Source of the DNA: Rhizobium sp. Root483D2
GTDB lineage: Bacteria; Pseudomonadota; Alphaproteobacteria; Rhizobiales; Rhizobiaceae
NCBI RefSeq assembly: GCF_001426685.1
Contig: NZ_LMFB01000008.1
Span: forward strand, 105,458-169,457
Reading direction: 5' to 3'
Length of the DNA: 64,000 bases
Made by a program: the position numbers and the translations under genes. Every line of letters starts with the position of its first letter. Position 1 is the first letter of the stretch. Positions 19,146 to 27,496 of this stretch are shown here, piece by piece. The notes beneath the pieces were generated by a model, which made no database searches, was not told the origin of the DNA, and saw only the letters and a list, made by a program, of their open reading frames with translations.

Positions 19146-19994
19146 TCACGCGGCCTTCTTTGCATGCCTGGCAAAGTCTTCCGGCCCGGCCTTCATGATG
19201 TTGTCCTCGATCCAGGCCTGGAACGTATCGCGGTCGCGGGCGATCTCGTCCCAGGCAATGTAGAAGGCGTTCGAGCGTGGATAATAGCCGTGCGCATAGG
19301 ATGGAAAAGCGCCACCGGGCACGGCAACAACCGCAGTCACGGCCCAGGAAGGCAGAATGACGGAATTGGGTGAAGGCGCGTTCAGGTCATCGACGATCTC
19401 CTCGACCGTGACGATCGAGCGCTTTGCACCAAGCACCGCTTCCTTCTGCACGCCAACGATCCCTTCGAGCAGCACATTGCCCTTCCGGTCGGCCTTGAGA
19501 GCATGGATGATCGTCACGTCCGGGCGGATGGCCGGCACGGCCGCCAGCACCTCGCCTGTGAAGGGGCATGTGACCTGCTTGATATTCGGGTTCACCTTGG
19601 GAAGGTCGGCGCCGATATAGCCGCGCAGCATGGCAAATGGCAGGTTTGCGGCGCCGGCTTCATAGCCGTTCGCCATCGCGGCGTGGGAGTGTTCCTCGAT
19701 CTCCAGCGGCCGTGGCCACTGGTTTTCGACGGCATCGCGGAAGCGGTGCAGCGAGCCGACGCCCGGATTGCCGCCCCAGGAGAATTTCATGCCGCGCGCA
19801 GCACCCGCCCCGATCAACTGATCGTAGAGAATATCCGGCGTCATGCGGATCAGGAACAAATCCTTTTTGCCCTGCCGGATCACCTCGTGACCGGCGGCAT
19901 AGGGGATCAGATGGGTGAACCCTTCCATGGCGACAGTATCGCCGTCCCGCACGTTTTCGGAAATGGCTTCCGCCAGCGAAGTCAGTCGCGCCAA
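19146..19994 (-). CDS. pcaI: 3-oxoadipate CoA-transferase subunit A
   Basis: 282 residues from a TTG start at 19994: AGGAGG lies eight bases upstream, the protein then begins MARLTSLAEAISENVRDGDT, and the nearby ATG (20000) is out of frame. The only in-frame ATG is 60 bases further up and lacks a binding site. Class I CoA-transferase alpha subunit with DTVAMEGFTHLIPYAAGHE and IVTVEEIVDDL. First gene of pcaIJF, divergent from pcaR; the promoter region contains a 9-bp inverted repeat that suits PcaR. Confidence 0.92.
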   Translation of the reverse strand: MARLTSLAEAISENVRDGDTVAMEGFTHLIPYAAGHEVIRQGKKDLFLIRMTPDILYDQLIGAGAARGMKFSWGGNPGVGSLHRFRDAVENQWPRPLEIEEHSHAAMANGYEAGAANLPFAMLRGYIGADLPKVNPNIKQVTCPFTGEVLAAVPAIRPDVTIIHALKADRKGNVLLEGIVGVQKEAVLGAKRSIVTVEEIVDDLNAPSPNSVILPSWAVTAVVAVPGGAFPSYAHGYYPRSNAFYIAWDEIARDRDTFQAWIEDNIMKAGPEDFARHAKKAA

Positions 19995-20061
19995 GGCATT
20001 CTCCTCCTGATCTTTGGGTAGCGCAAATAAGCGCCCGAATCCGTGCGCCGTCAAATATTTC

Positions 20062-20094
20062 GTGCGTTATTTGATATTTGTTCGTATAACGCAC
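20062..20094. promoter_or_regulatory. Candidate PcaR operator between pcaI and pcaR
   Basis: Perfect 9-bp inverted repeat GTGCGTTAT-(15)-ATAACGCAC. The right half with its flank reads GTTCGTATAACGCAC, close to the 15-bp PcaR site I recall from Pseudomonas (GTTCGATAATCGCAC). It lies 68 bp before pcaI and 31 bp before pcaR. Confidence 0.65.
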
Positions 20095-20124
20095 AGACAA
20101 AGATCAAATTTGCGAGGCGTGGTT

Positions 20125-20880
20125 ATGCGGGAATCGGATTTCGTCAGCGGCTTTGCCCGCGGCCTGAAGGTCATCGAAGCCTTCGGGGAAGCACGTCCGA
20201 AGCTCACCATCGCCGAGGCTGCGAAGCTCACGGAACTCGACAGGGCGACGGTGCGCCGCTGCCTGCTCACACTCGCCGATCTGGGTTACGCCGATTATGA
20301 CGGCAAGTTTTTTGCGTTGACGCCGAAGGTGCTGCGGCTCGGCCATGCCTATCTTTCGGCAACGCCCCTGCCCCTGGTGATCCAGCCCTATCTCGACCAG
20401 CTCTCGGAAAAGGCGGGGCAAAGTGCCTCCGCCTCTGTTCTCGATGGGACCGAGATCGTCTATATCGCCCGCGCCGCGCAAAAGCGGGTGATGTCGATCA
20501 ATCTTTCTCCGGGATCGCGCTTGCCTGCCTATTGCGCCTCGATGGGGCGGGCTCTCTTGGCTTCGTTGCCCGAAGCGGAGGCGCGCAGCATTCTGGACCG
20601 CTCGGAACTCAAGGCCAATACGCCGGTGACCAAGACGGCCCCGGACGCGCTCATGGAAGAGCTTCGCCTTGTGCGGTCGCAGGGATATGCCGTCATCGAT
20701 CAGGAGCTGGAACTCGGCCTCTGCTCCATCGCCGTCCCCGTTGAAAACGATCGCGGGCGTGTGCTGGCTGCCATCAATATCGGCGCGCCGGCAGCGCATG
20801 TGCCGGCAGCCGAGATGGGGCATCGCTACCTGTCTTTGCTCAAGGACACGCAAAAAGCGCTGCGGCTGGTGCTGCGATAG
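20125..20880 (+). CDS. pcaR: IclR-family regulator of the beta-ketoadipate pathway (PcaR)
   Basis: 251 residues from ATG 20125, with GCGAGG seven bases upstream. N-terminal winged helix (LTIAEAAKLTELDRATVRRC) and C-terminal IclR effector domain (INLSPGSRLPAYCASMGRAL, VIDQELELGLCSIAVPV). PcaR proteins activate pca genes with beta-ketoadipate as inducer. The divergent position next to pcaIJF and the inverted repeat between them support the symbol; the close relative PobR/CatR-type IclR proteins are less likely here. Confidence 0.9.
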   Translation: MRESDFVSGFARGLKVIEAFGEARPKLTIAEAAKLTELDRATVRRCLLTLADLGYADYDGKFFALTPKVLRLGHAYLSATPLPLVIQPYLDQLSEKAGQSASASVLDGTEIVYIARAAQKRVMSINLSPGSRLPAYCASMGRALLASLPEAEARSILDRSELKANTPVTKTAPDALMEELRLVRSQGYAVIDQELELGLCSIAVPVENDRGRVLAAINIGAPAAHVPAAEMGHRYLSLLKDTQKALRLVLR

Positions 20881-21037
20881 CCAATATGGGCGCGGCAAGC
20901 GGGCAAAGGCCGATCGTTCTGCCGAAGAAGGTGTGGCGCGGCAAACATCGGAAACTTGACCTTGCCGGGACGCCTGGAACATAGATGACAGCGTGCTCCG
21001 GCCGATGCCGGTCGATGGAATATATGGAAGCGATGGC

Positions 21038-21958
21038 ATGCGGAAATTACCTGCGCTTTCGGCGATGAAGGTGTTCGAGGTCGTCGGGCAGACACGCAGT
21101 TTCACGCGTGCGGCCGAGCTGCTGAACCTCACGCAAAGTGCGGTCAGCCGCCAGGTGCGCAATCTGGAAAAGCAGCTGGGCGAAAACCTTTTGATCCGCC
21201 ATCATCATGATCTCGAATTGACGCGCGCGGGTGCCGAACTTCTGGCAACGCTGCAGCTTGCCTTTCACAATGTCGAGCAGACAGTGCGCTCGATCATGGA
21301 GAAGAGCAACCGCAACCGGCTGCGTATCAACGTGCCGCCGACCTTTGCCAAGCGCTGGCTGATGCCCCGGCTGTCGCGGCTGCGCGAGGCCTTGCCGGAG
21401 ATCGAGATCAGCCTCAGCACCGATCTCAAGGATACGCTGGCCGAGCGCAGCCTGCTCGATTGCGCCATTCGCTTCGGCGATGGCGAATGGCCGATGCTGC
21501 AATCGCGCATCCTGATGACCGAACGGCACATTGCAGTCTGCGCGCCCGGCCTTTTGAGGGCAGCGGAGCGCGGTGGCCGGATCGACCTTTCGTCCTTTAC
21601 CTTCCTGCATGTGCTGGCCGCCGCCGACCAGCGCTATCTCACCTGGCAGCATTGGCTGGATGCCGCCGGTCTCGGCGGCACCGATGTGCGCGGCGGTATG
21701 GAATTCGATCTTCTCGACCTGGTGATCGAGGCCGCCTGCAACGGGCTTGGAATTGCCGTGGTCGATCGCTTCATGGTGGAAAGCCAGCTGCAAAGCGGCC
21801 AGCTTGTGCCCGTGCTCGATGTCGAGATCGAGGGCCATGAATCCTACTGGCTGGTTACCCGCACCGACCAGCCTGAGAGCGCCAGTGTCCAGCAATTTCG
21901 CACATGGCTGATGAATGAGATCGCGCTGGCTGAAGGCTCCAACGCCGCAGCACAATGA
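21038..21958 (+). CDS. LysR-family regulator (GcvA-like)
   Basis: 306 residues from ATG 21038, with GGAAG seven bases upstream; the open frame continues 45 bases further up without a better site. N-terminal RKLPALSAMKVFEVVGQTRS and TQSAVSRQVRNLEKQLGENL resemble the GcvA branch of LysR proteins. It points toward the aldehyde dehydrogenase operon that starts 110 bp downstream on the same strand, so it is a likely regulator of 22069-27350, though it could also be transcribed alone. Confidence 0.9.
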   Translation: MRKLPALSAMKVFEVVGQTRSFTRAAELLNLTQSAVSRQVRNLEKQLGENLLIRHHHDLELTRAGAELLATLQLAFHNVEQTVRSIMEKSNRNRLRINVPPTFAKRWLMPRLSRLREALPEIEISLSTDLKDTLAERSLLDCAIRFGDGEWPMLQSRILMTERHIAVCAPGLLRAAERGGRIDLSSFTFLHVLAAADQRYLTWQHWLDAAGLGGTDVRGGMEFDLLDLVIEAACNGLGIAVVDRFMVESQLQSGQLVPVLDVEIEGHESYWLVTRTDQPESASVQQFRTWLMNEIALAEGSNAAAQ

Positions 21959-22068
21959 GCAAGGCGAAACATTCGTTTTTGGAATGCTTGGCCCGATAAT
22001 AAGTCGCTTGCGAACGGGGCCCAAGGTCCCGTCTACTGCGTGAAACAGACTATGTTTCGGGTGGGCTC

Positions 22069-23493
22069 ATGACGCAATATCGCAACTTCATCGGTGGCCG
22101 TTTTGTCGATAAGGCCGGCTTGGCTGAGATCGAGGTGCGCAATCCGGCCAATGGCCAGATCTTCACCACGGTTCCGGCCGCAGACGACGCGGATGTCATA
22201 GCGGCGGTCGAGGCAGCGAAAAGCGCGCAGAAGCTTTGGCGCAAGCTCGCGGCGATCCAGCGTGGCAATGCCTTGCGCAAACTGGCCGATGCGGTCGAGC
22301 GGCATGCCCCGACGATTGGCGAGGCGCTGGCGCTGGAATCCGGCAAGAGCCTTGCGGACGCCATCGCCGAAGCCATCTACGGCGTCGAACTGATGCGCTA
22401 TCACGCGGAATGGGCGCGCCGCATCGAAGGCGAGATCATCGAAAGCGATACGCCGGATGAGACGCTGCTGCTTAAGCGCGAGCCGATCGGCGTCGTTGCC
22501 TGCCTGATCCCGTTCAATTTTCCGATCTATACGCTGGTGCGCAAGATCGCGCCCGCCCTCATCACCGGCAATGCCGTCGTTGTCCGTCCGAGTAACACAA
22601 CCCCGGCCTCCGCCTTCGCGTTTGCACAAGCGGTGCTGGAAGCGGGTCTGCCGGACGGGCTCGTCAACATCATGACGATGTCGCACGATGTGGCCCGCAC
22701 CATGTGCACGCATCCGGCCGTCGGCATGATCACGCTGACCGGCAGCGTTTCGGCGGGCCAGACGGTGCTCGATTACTGCAAGACCAATATTGCCAAACCC
22801 TCCCTGGAGCTTGGCGGCAAGTCGCCTGTCATCGTCGAGCCCGATGCCGATCTCGACGCCGTGGCCCGCATGGTCCTCGGCGCAAAGACGGCCCATTGCG
22901 GACAGGTCTGTACCTCTGCCGAGCGGCTTTACGTCCATAGGTCGATCCACGATGCTTTGGTCGAGAAGCTGCGCCAGGGCTTCGCCGCCCGCCGTTTCGG
23001 CGACCGCGCCATTGACCCCGAGATGATGGGACCGCTTGCCAATGCGGCGGCGCGAGCCCGTATTCACGGCATGGTCGAGCGGGCCGTGGCGGAGGGAGCG
23101 ACAGTTATTGCGGGTGGTGCGATTCCGGATGGCGAAGGCTATTTCTATCCGCCGACCCTGATGACCGGCTGCCGCCAGGAAATGGAGATCGTCCGCGAAG
23201 AGGTGTTTGGCCCGGTGCTGGCGGTGTTGTCCTACGAGACGTTCGATGAGGCTTTGGCGCTTGCCAGCGATCACCAGTTCGGGCTCGCCTCGGTGCTGTT
23301 TTCGGAAAATTACCGCAAGGTCATGCAGGCGGCGAGCGAGATCGAAGCAGGCGAGCTTTACGTCAACCGTTTCCCGGCCGATCCCTACCAGGGCTATCAT
23401 GCGGGCTGGAAGAAATCCGGGCTCGGCGGCGATGACGGCAAGCACGGCATGCTCGAATTCACGCAGACGCGGCTTGTTATCCTGAAACATTGA
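22069..23493 (+). CDS. NAD(P)-dependent aldehyde dehydrogenase
   Basis: 474 residues, standard length. Family marks are CLIPFNFPIYTLVRKIAPAL, LTGSVSAGQ, SLELGGKSPVIV with the general-base glutamate, and the nucleophile cysteine in HCGQVCTSAERL (about 283). The pattern is closest to lactaldehyde/glycolaldehyde or semialdehyde dehydrogenases (AldA, GabD groups). It starts the operon with an enolase-superfamily enzyme 25 bp downstream, then a GMC oxidoreductase and a beta-hydroxyacid dehydrogenase, a set typical of sugar acid or polyol catabolism. Exact aldehyde unknown. Confidence 0.9.
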   Translation: MTQYRNFIGGRFVDKAGLAEIEVRNPANGQIFTTVPAADDADVIAAVEAAKSAQKLWRKLAAIQRGNALRKLADAVERHAPTIGEALALESGKSLADAIAEAIYGVELMRYHAEWARRIEGEIIESDTPDETLLLKREPIGVVACLIPFNFPIYTLVRKIAPALITGNAVVVRPSNTTPASAFAFAQAVLEAGLPDGLVNIMTMSHDVARTMCTHPAVGMITLTGSVSAGQTVLDYCKTNIAKPSLELGGKSPVIVEPDADLDAVARMVLGAKTAHCGQVCTSAERLYVHRSIHDALVEKLRQGFAARRFGDRAIDPEMMGPLANAAARARIHGMVERAVAEGATVIAGGAIPDGEGYFYPPTLMTGCRQEMEIVREEVFGPVLAVLSYETFDEALALASDHQFGLASVLFSENYRKVMQAASEIEAGELYVNRFPADPYQGYHAGWKKSGLGGDDGKHGMLEFTQTRLVILKH

Positions 23494-23518
23494 TGACCCG
23501 GCGAGGAGGAATCACCCC

Positions 23519-24736
23519 ATGAAGATCGCATCGCTGAAAACCCACGTGGTTGCCGTTCCACCACCGCATGTCGGCGGCATGTACTGGATTTTCGTCGAGC
23601 TTGAGACGGCCTGCGGCATTTCGGGCGTCGGCGAAATCTATGCGACCTCGTTTCATCCCTCGGCCATGGTTGCGCTGATCGACGATGTCTTCCAGCGCTA
23701 TCTTCTCGATCACGACCCCCACCAGATCGAGCGTTTCTGGCGGGCGGCCTATTCGAGCGGCTTCACGCAGCGGCCTGATACGACGATGATGGGGATCGTC
23801 TCGGGCCTGGAAATCGCCTGTTGGGACATTATCGGCAAGGCTGCCGGCCGGCCGGTCTCCGATCTGCTGGGTGGGACCGTCCACGAAAAGCTGCGCGCCT
23901 ATACCTATCTCTATCCGAAGAACGCGGCCGGCGACTACGATTACAACGACCCGGATCTTGCCGCCGAAGAGGCCATCCGCATGGTCGAGATGGGCTTCAC
24001 CGCCGTCAAGTTCGATCCGGCCGGTCCCTACACCAATTATTCCGGCCACCAGCTTTCGATGGGTGTTCTCGACCGTTGCGAACTCTTCTGCGCCAAGATC
24101 CGCGAAGCGATCGGCAGCCGGGCGGATATCCTTTTCGGCACGCATGGACAGATGGTGCCGTCCTCGGCGATCCGGCTGGCGCGGCGGCTGGAGAAATACG
24201 ATCCGCTGTGGTTCGAAGAGCCGGTGCCGCCCGGTCAGGAAGCGGCCATGGCCGAAGTGGCGCGCGCCACCTCCATCCCGATCTCGACCGGCGAGCGGCT
24301 GACGACGAAATACGAATTCCAGCGTGTGCTGCAGCTTGGCGCAGCGGCGATCCTGCAGATGAATGTCGCCCGCGTCGGCGGCCTGCTGGAGGCCAAGAAG
24401 ATCGCCGGGATGGCCGAGGCCTTCTATGCCCAGATCGCACCGCATCTCTATAACGGGCCGGTGGGCGCCGCCGCCAGCATCCAGCTTTCGGCCGCAACCC
24501 CCAACTTCCTGATCCACGAAGCGATCATGGATTTCGGCGGCTTCCACGCAGAGGTGCTGAAAACCAAGCTGCAGTTCGACGATGGTTATCTCATTCCCTC
24601 GCGCGAGCCGGGCCTTGGCATCGAGCTCGATCTCGATGTGATCGCAAAGCACTCTCCCTATACCGGCGACCGCCTGCACTTGCAGATGGCCGCAACGCCC
24701 GCCGATATCAAGGAATTCATGCCCGCCAGGGGCTGA
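23519..24736 (+). CDS. Mandelate racemase/muconate lactonizing family dehydratase
   Basis: 405 residues of the enolase superfamily. Visible blocks are GFTAVKFDPAGPYTNY (about 159-174), ILFGTHGQMVPSSAIRLA (205-222), WFEEPVPPG with metal ligands at Glu233/234, STGERLTTKYEF with Glu259, and IAPHLYNGPVG with His309. The GTHG motif, with Gly207 where many members have a metal-binding aspartate, seems to be a feature of this sugar-acid-dehydratase branch rather than a defect. The likely job is dehydration of a sugar acid (galactonate, galactarate or similar) to a keto-deoxy acid. Substrate uncertain. Confidence 0.85.
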   Translation: MKIASLKTHVVAVPPPHVGGMYWIFVELETACGISGVGEIYATSFHPSAMVALIDDVFQRYLLDHDPHQIERFWRAAYSSGFTQRPDTTMMGIVSGLEIACWDIIGKAAGRPVSDLLGGTVHEKLRAYTYLYPKNAAGDYDYNDPDLAAEEAIRMVEMGFTAVKFDPAGPYTNYSGHQLSMGVLDRCELFCAKIREAIGSRADILFGTHGQMVPSSAIRLARRLEKYDPLWFEEPVPPGQEAAMAEVARATSIPISTGERLTTKYEFQRVLQLGAAAILQMNVARVGGLLEAKKIAGMAEAFYAQIAPHLYNGPVGAAASIQLSAATPNFLIHEAIMDFGGFHAEVLKTKLQFDDGYLIPSREPGLGIELDLDVIAKHSPYTGDRLHLQMAATPADIKEFMPARG

Positions 24737-24755
24737 GCCTGAACAGAGACCGTCC

Positions 24756-26369
24756 ATGATCTACGATTTCGTCATTGTTGGCGCGGGTTCGGCCGGCTGC
24801 ATCCTTGCAAGCCGCCTCAGCGAGAGCGGCCGCTACAGCGTTCTCCTCATCGAGGCGGGCGGCAAGGACACGTCCTTCTGGTTCAAGATCCCGATCGGAT
24901 ACGCCAAGAGCTATTACAATCCCAAGGTCAACTGGATGTATTCGACCGAGCCGGAAGCGGGGCTCGACGGGCGCAGGATCTATGTGCCGCGCGGCAAGGT
25001 CCAGGGCGGGTCCGGTTCGATCAACGCCATGGTGTTCGTGCGGGGTGCGGCCGATGATTTCGACGATTGGGAAGCGGCGGGGAATCCCGGCTGGGGCGCT
25101 GCCGATGTCCTGCCCTTTTTCAAGAAGCTCGAGACCCATGAAAATGGTGCCTCCCCCTGGCATGGCGGCCATGGCCCGATCCATGTGACGCCGATGCGCG
25201 GCATGACCCACCCTGTCACCGATGCCTATCTGAAGGGCTGCGAGGAGTTGCATCTGCCAGCCACCGCCGATTTTAACGGCGCCTCGATCGAAGGTGCGGG
25301 GGTCTACGATATCAACACCCGCAACGGCCGGCGCTCGCATTCCAGCGCCGAATATCTGCGCCCGGCGCTGAAAAGAGCTAATGTCTCGATCGCGCACCGT
25401 TCCCTTGCGCAAAGGCTGGTTTTTGCGCCGGACGGGCGCGCGGCCGGCGTCGAGGTCCTGCAGGATGGCGTCAAGCGGATATTTTCGGCGCGGCGCGAGG
25501 TCATCCTGTCGGCCGGTGCGATCGATACGCCGAAACTGCTGCAACTTTCGGGCATCGGCGATGGAAAAGCGCTTAACGAAAAAGGTATCGAGAGCCGCCG
25601 CCATCTGCCGGCCGTCGGGGAGAACCTGCAGGATCATCTGGCGGCAAGCTTTTACTACCGTGCCAACCGGCCGACATTGAACGGCGTGTTCGCAAGCCTG
25701 TTCGGCCAGGCGCGGCTGGGACTGCAATATATGCTGACCCGCAAGGGGCCTTTCGCCATGAGCGTCAACCAGGCGGGCGGGTTCTTCCGCGGGTCGCCAG
25801 CGCAGGCGCGGCCCAATATCCAGCTCTATTTCAATCCGCTGTCCTACCGCATCCCTGTCGATGCCAGCGCGTCCATGGTGCCCGAGCCTTATGCGGGTTT
25901 CCTGATTGCGTTCAATTCCTGCCGCCCGACAAGCCGTGGCCGGATTGCGCTGGCCTCCAGCGATCCTGCCGCCGCAGCGCTGATCCAGCCGAACTATTTA
26001 TCGACGGAGCGCGATATCACTGAAGTCATCGAGGGGAGCCGGCTGGTGCGGCGGATCGCTTCGGCGCCGTCGCTGGCGGCCATTATCGACGCCGAGGTTT
26101 CCCCGTCGCCAACAGCTGCAAGCGACGAAAGCCTGCTCGATTATTTCCGCGCCAATGCCAGCTCGATCTATCACCTCTGCGGCAGCTGCGCGATGGGACC
26201 GGATGCGGAGACCTCGGTGGTGGATGCCCGGCTTCGGGTGCACGGGGTGGAGGGCCTGCGCATCGTCGATGCCTCGGTCTTTCCCAATGTCACCGCCGGC
26301 AACATCAATGCACCGACGATGATGGTGGCCGAAAAGGGCGCAGCCATGATCCTTGAGGATGCGGCTTGA
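24756..26369 (+). CDS. GMC-family FAD-dependent oxidoreductase
   Basis: 537 residues, like choline or alcohol dehydrogenases. N-terminal FAD motif [23 protein letters not shown] signature 1 [19 protein letters not shown] (about 79-97), signature 2 [19 protein letters not shown], and the C-terminal active-site histidine region [10 protein letters not shown] plus [20 protein letters not shown]. It oxidises an alcohol group of a small polar substrate, passing electrons to a quinone or oxygen. It sits 19 bp after the dehydratase gene in the same operon. Confidence 0.9.
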   Translation: MIYDFVIVGAGSAGCILASRLSESGRYSVLLIEAGGKDTSFWFKIPIGYAKSYYNPKVNWMYSTEPEAGLDGRRIYVPRGKVQGGSGSINAMVFVRGAADDFDDWEAAGNPGWGAADVLPFFKKLETHENGASPWHGGHGPIHVTPMRGMTHPVTDAYLKGCEELHLPATADFNGASIEGAGVYDINTRNGRRSHSSAEYLRPALKRANVSIAHRSLAQRLVFAPDGRAAGVEVLQDGVKRIFSARREVILSAGAIDTPKLLQLSGIGDGKALNEKGIESRRHLPAVGENLQDHLAASFYYRANRPTLNGVFASLFGQARLGLQYMLTRKGPFAMSVNQAGGFFRGSPAQARPNIQLYFNPLSYRIPVDASASMVPEPYAGFLIAFNSCRPTSRGRIALASSDPAAAALIQPNYLSTERDITEVIEGSRLVRRIASAPSLAAIIDAEVSPSPTAASDESLLDYFRANASSIYHLCGSCAMGPDAETSVVDARLRVHGVEGLRIVDASVFPNVTAGNINAPTMMVAEKGAAMILEDAA

Positions 26370-26444
26370 GACTATGACGACCATGGCCGGCGGCGGATGA
26401 AGCCATTTCATCACTCCCGGAGCGACCTGAAACGGAGGACGGAT

Positions 26445-27350
26445 ATGCGCTACGGCTTTATCGGACTTGGGCATTTGGGCCAGTACCTGGCGGGCAGTCT
26501 CGTGCGCGAGGGTTTTCCGCTCACCATTCACGACCGGGACCGCAGCCGTGCGGAACCATTGCTGGAACGCGGCGCGCTGTGGGCCGACAGTCCGCAGGCG
26601 CTGGCAGCCGGCGTCGATGCCGTTATCACCTGTCTGCCCTCGCCAGCGATTTCGCAGGCTGTACTGACGGGTCCGGACGGCATCCTGTCAGGCTTGAAGG
26701 CCGGTGGCACCTGGATCGAGATGAGCACGCTCGACCAGAACGATATCGAGAGACTTGCAGCACTTTCGGCTGCAAAGGGCATCCGCATGCTGGAGGCGCC
26801 GGTAACGGGCGGCGTCCACCGCGCAGCCGCTGGCGACATCACCGTCATTGCAGGCGGTGACCGCGATCTGTTCGACACGCATCTTCCGGCGCTGAGCGCG
26901 ATGGGCGGCGAAATCTTTCATGCCGGGCCGCTCGGCAAGGCCGCTGTGATCAAGGTCATCACCAATATGCTGGCCTTCATCCATCTTCTGGCGACCGGCG
27001 AAGCGCTGATGCTGGCCAAGAAAGGCGGCATCGACCTGACCGATGCCTTCAACATCATCAAGGCGAGCTCCGGCAACAGTTTCGTGCATGAGACCGAAGG
27101 CCAGGTGATCCTGAACGGCAGCTACAACATCAATTTCACCATGGATCTCGCCTGCAAGGACCTCGGCTTCGCGCTCGGTTTCGGTAAACAGTTCGGCGTA
27201 CCGCTCGATCTCGCCTCGCACACCTTGCAGACCTTCATCCGCGCCCGCTCGACCTATGGCGGCGACGCCTGGTCGTCGCAGGTGGTGAAGCTGCTCGAGG
27301 ACGCCGTGGGCACCGATCTGCGCGCTCCAGGCTTCCCGGCGGAGTTGTGA
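26445..27350 (+). CDS. 3-hydroxyisobutyrate dehydrogenase-family NAD-dependent oxidoreductase
   Basis: 301 residues from ATG 26445, with GGAGG seven bases upstream. N-terminal Rossmann motif YGFIGLGHLGQYLAGSL, substrate loop EAPVTGGVHRAAAGDITVIA (about 117-136), and the catalytic lysine region GKAAVIKVITNMLAF. Family includes tartronate semialdehyde reductase and 2-hydroxy-3-oxopropionate reductase, which fit a sugar-acid operon. Last gene of the 22069-27350 operon; 146 bp separate it from the next plus-strand gene. Confidence 0.88.
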   Translation: MRYGFIGLGHLGQYLAGSLVREGFPLTIHDRDRSRAEPLLERGALWADSPQALAAGVDAVITCLPSPAISQAVLTGPDGILSGLKAGGTWIEMSTLDQNDIERLAALSAAKGIRMLEAPVTGGVHRAAAGDITVIAGGDRDLFDTHLPALSAMGGEIFHAGPLGKAAVIKVITNMLAFIHLLATGEALMLAKKGGIDLTDAFNIIKASSGNSFVHETEGQVILNGSYNINFTMDLACKDLGFALGFGKQFGVPLDLASHTLQTFIRARSTYGGDAWSSQVVKLLEDAVGTDLRAPGFPAEL

Positions 27351-27496
27351 GGCTTCCGCTGAAATTGAGATATATCAAGGCACTACACGCTAATTATATG
27401 AGTGTATAATTTCTCTTGCAAGATGGCCGCAGCTCGCTATCCTGATTTTGCAGACTGTCCGTCAAACCCGGCGGCGGCGTGAATGACGAGCAGACG

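Noticed and set aside
23519..24736. Loss of a metal ligand (Gly207 in the GTHG motif) as evidence of a dead dehydratase
   Set aside because: I recall the same GTHG pattern in other members of this branch, and the remaining ligands are intact.
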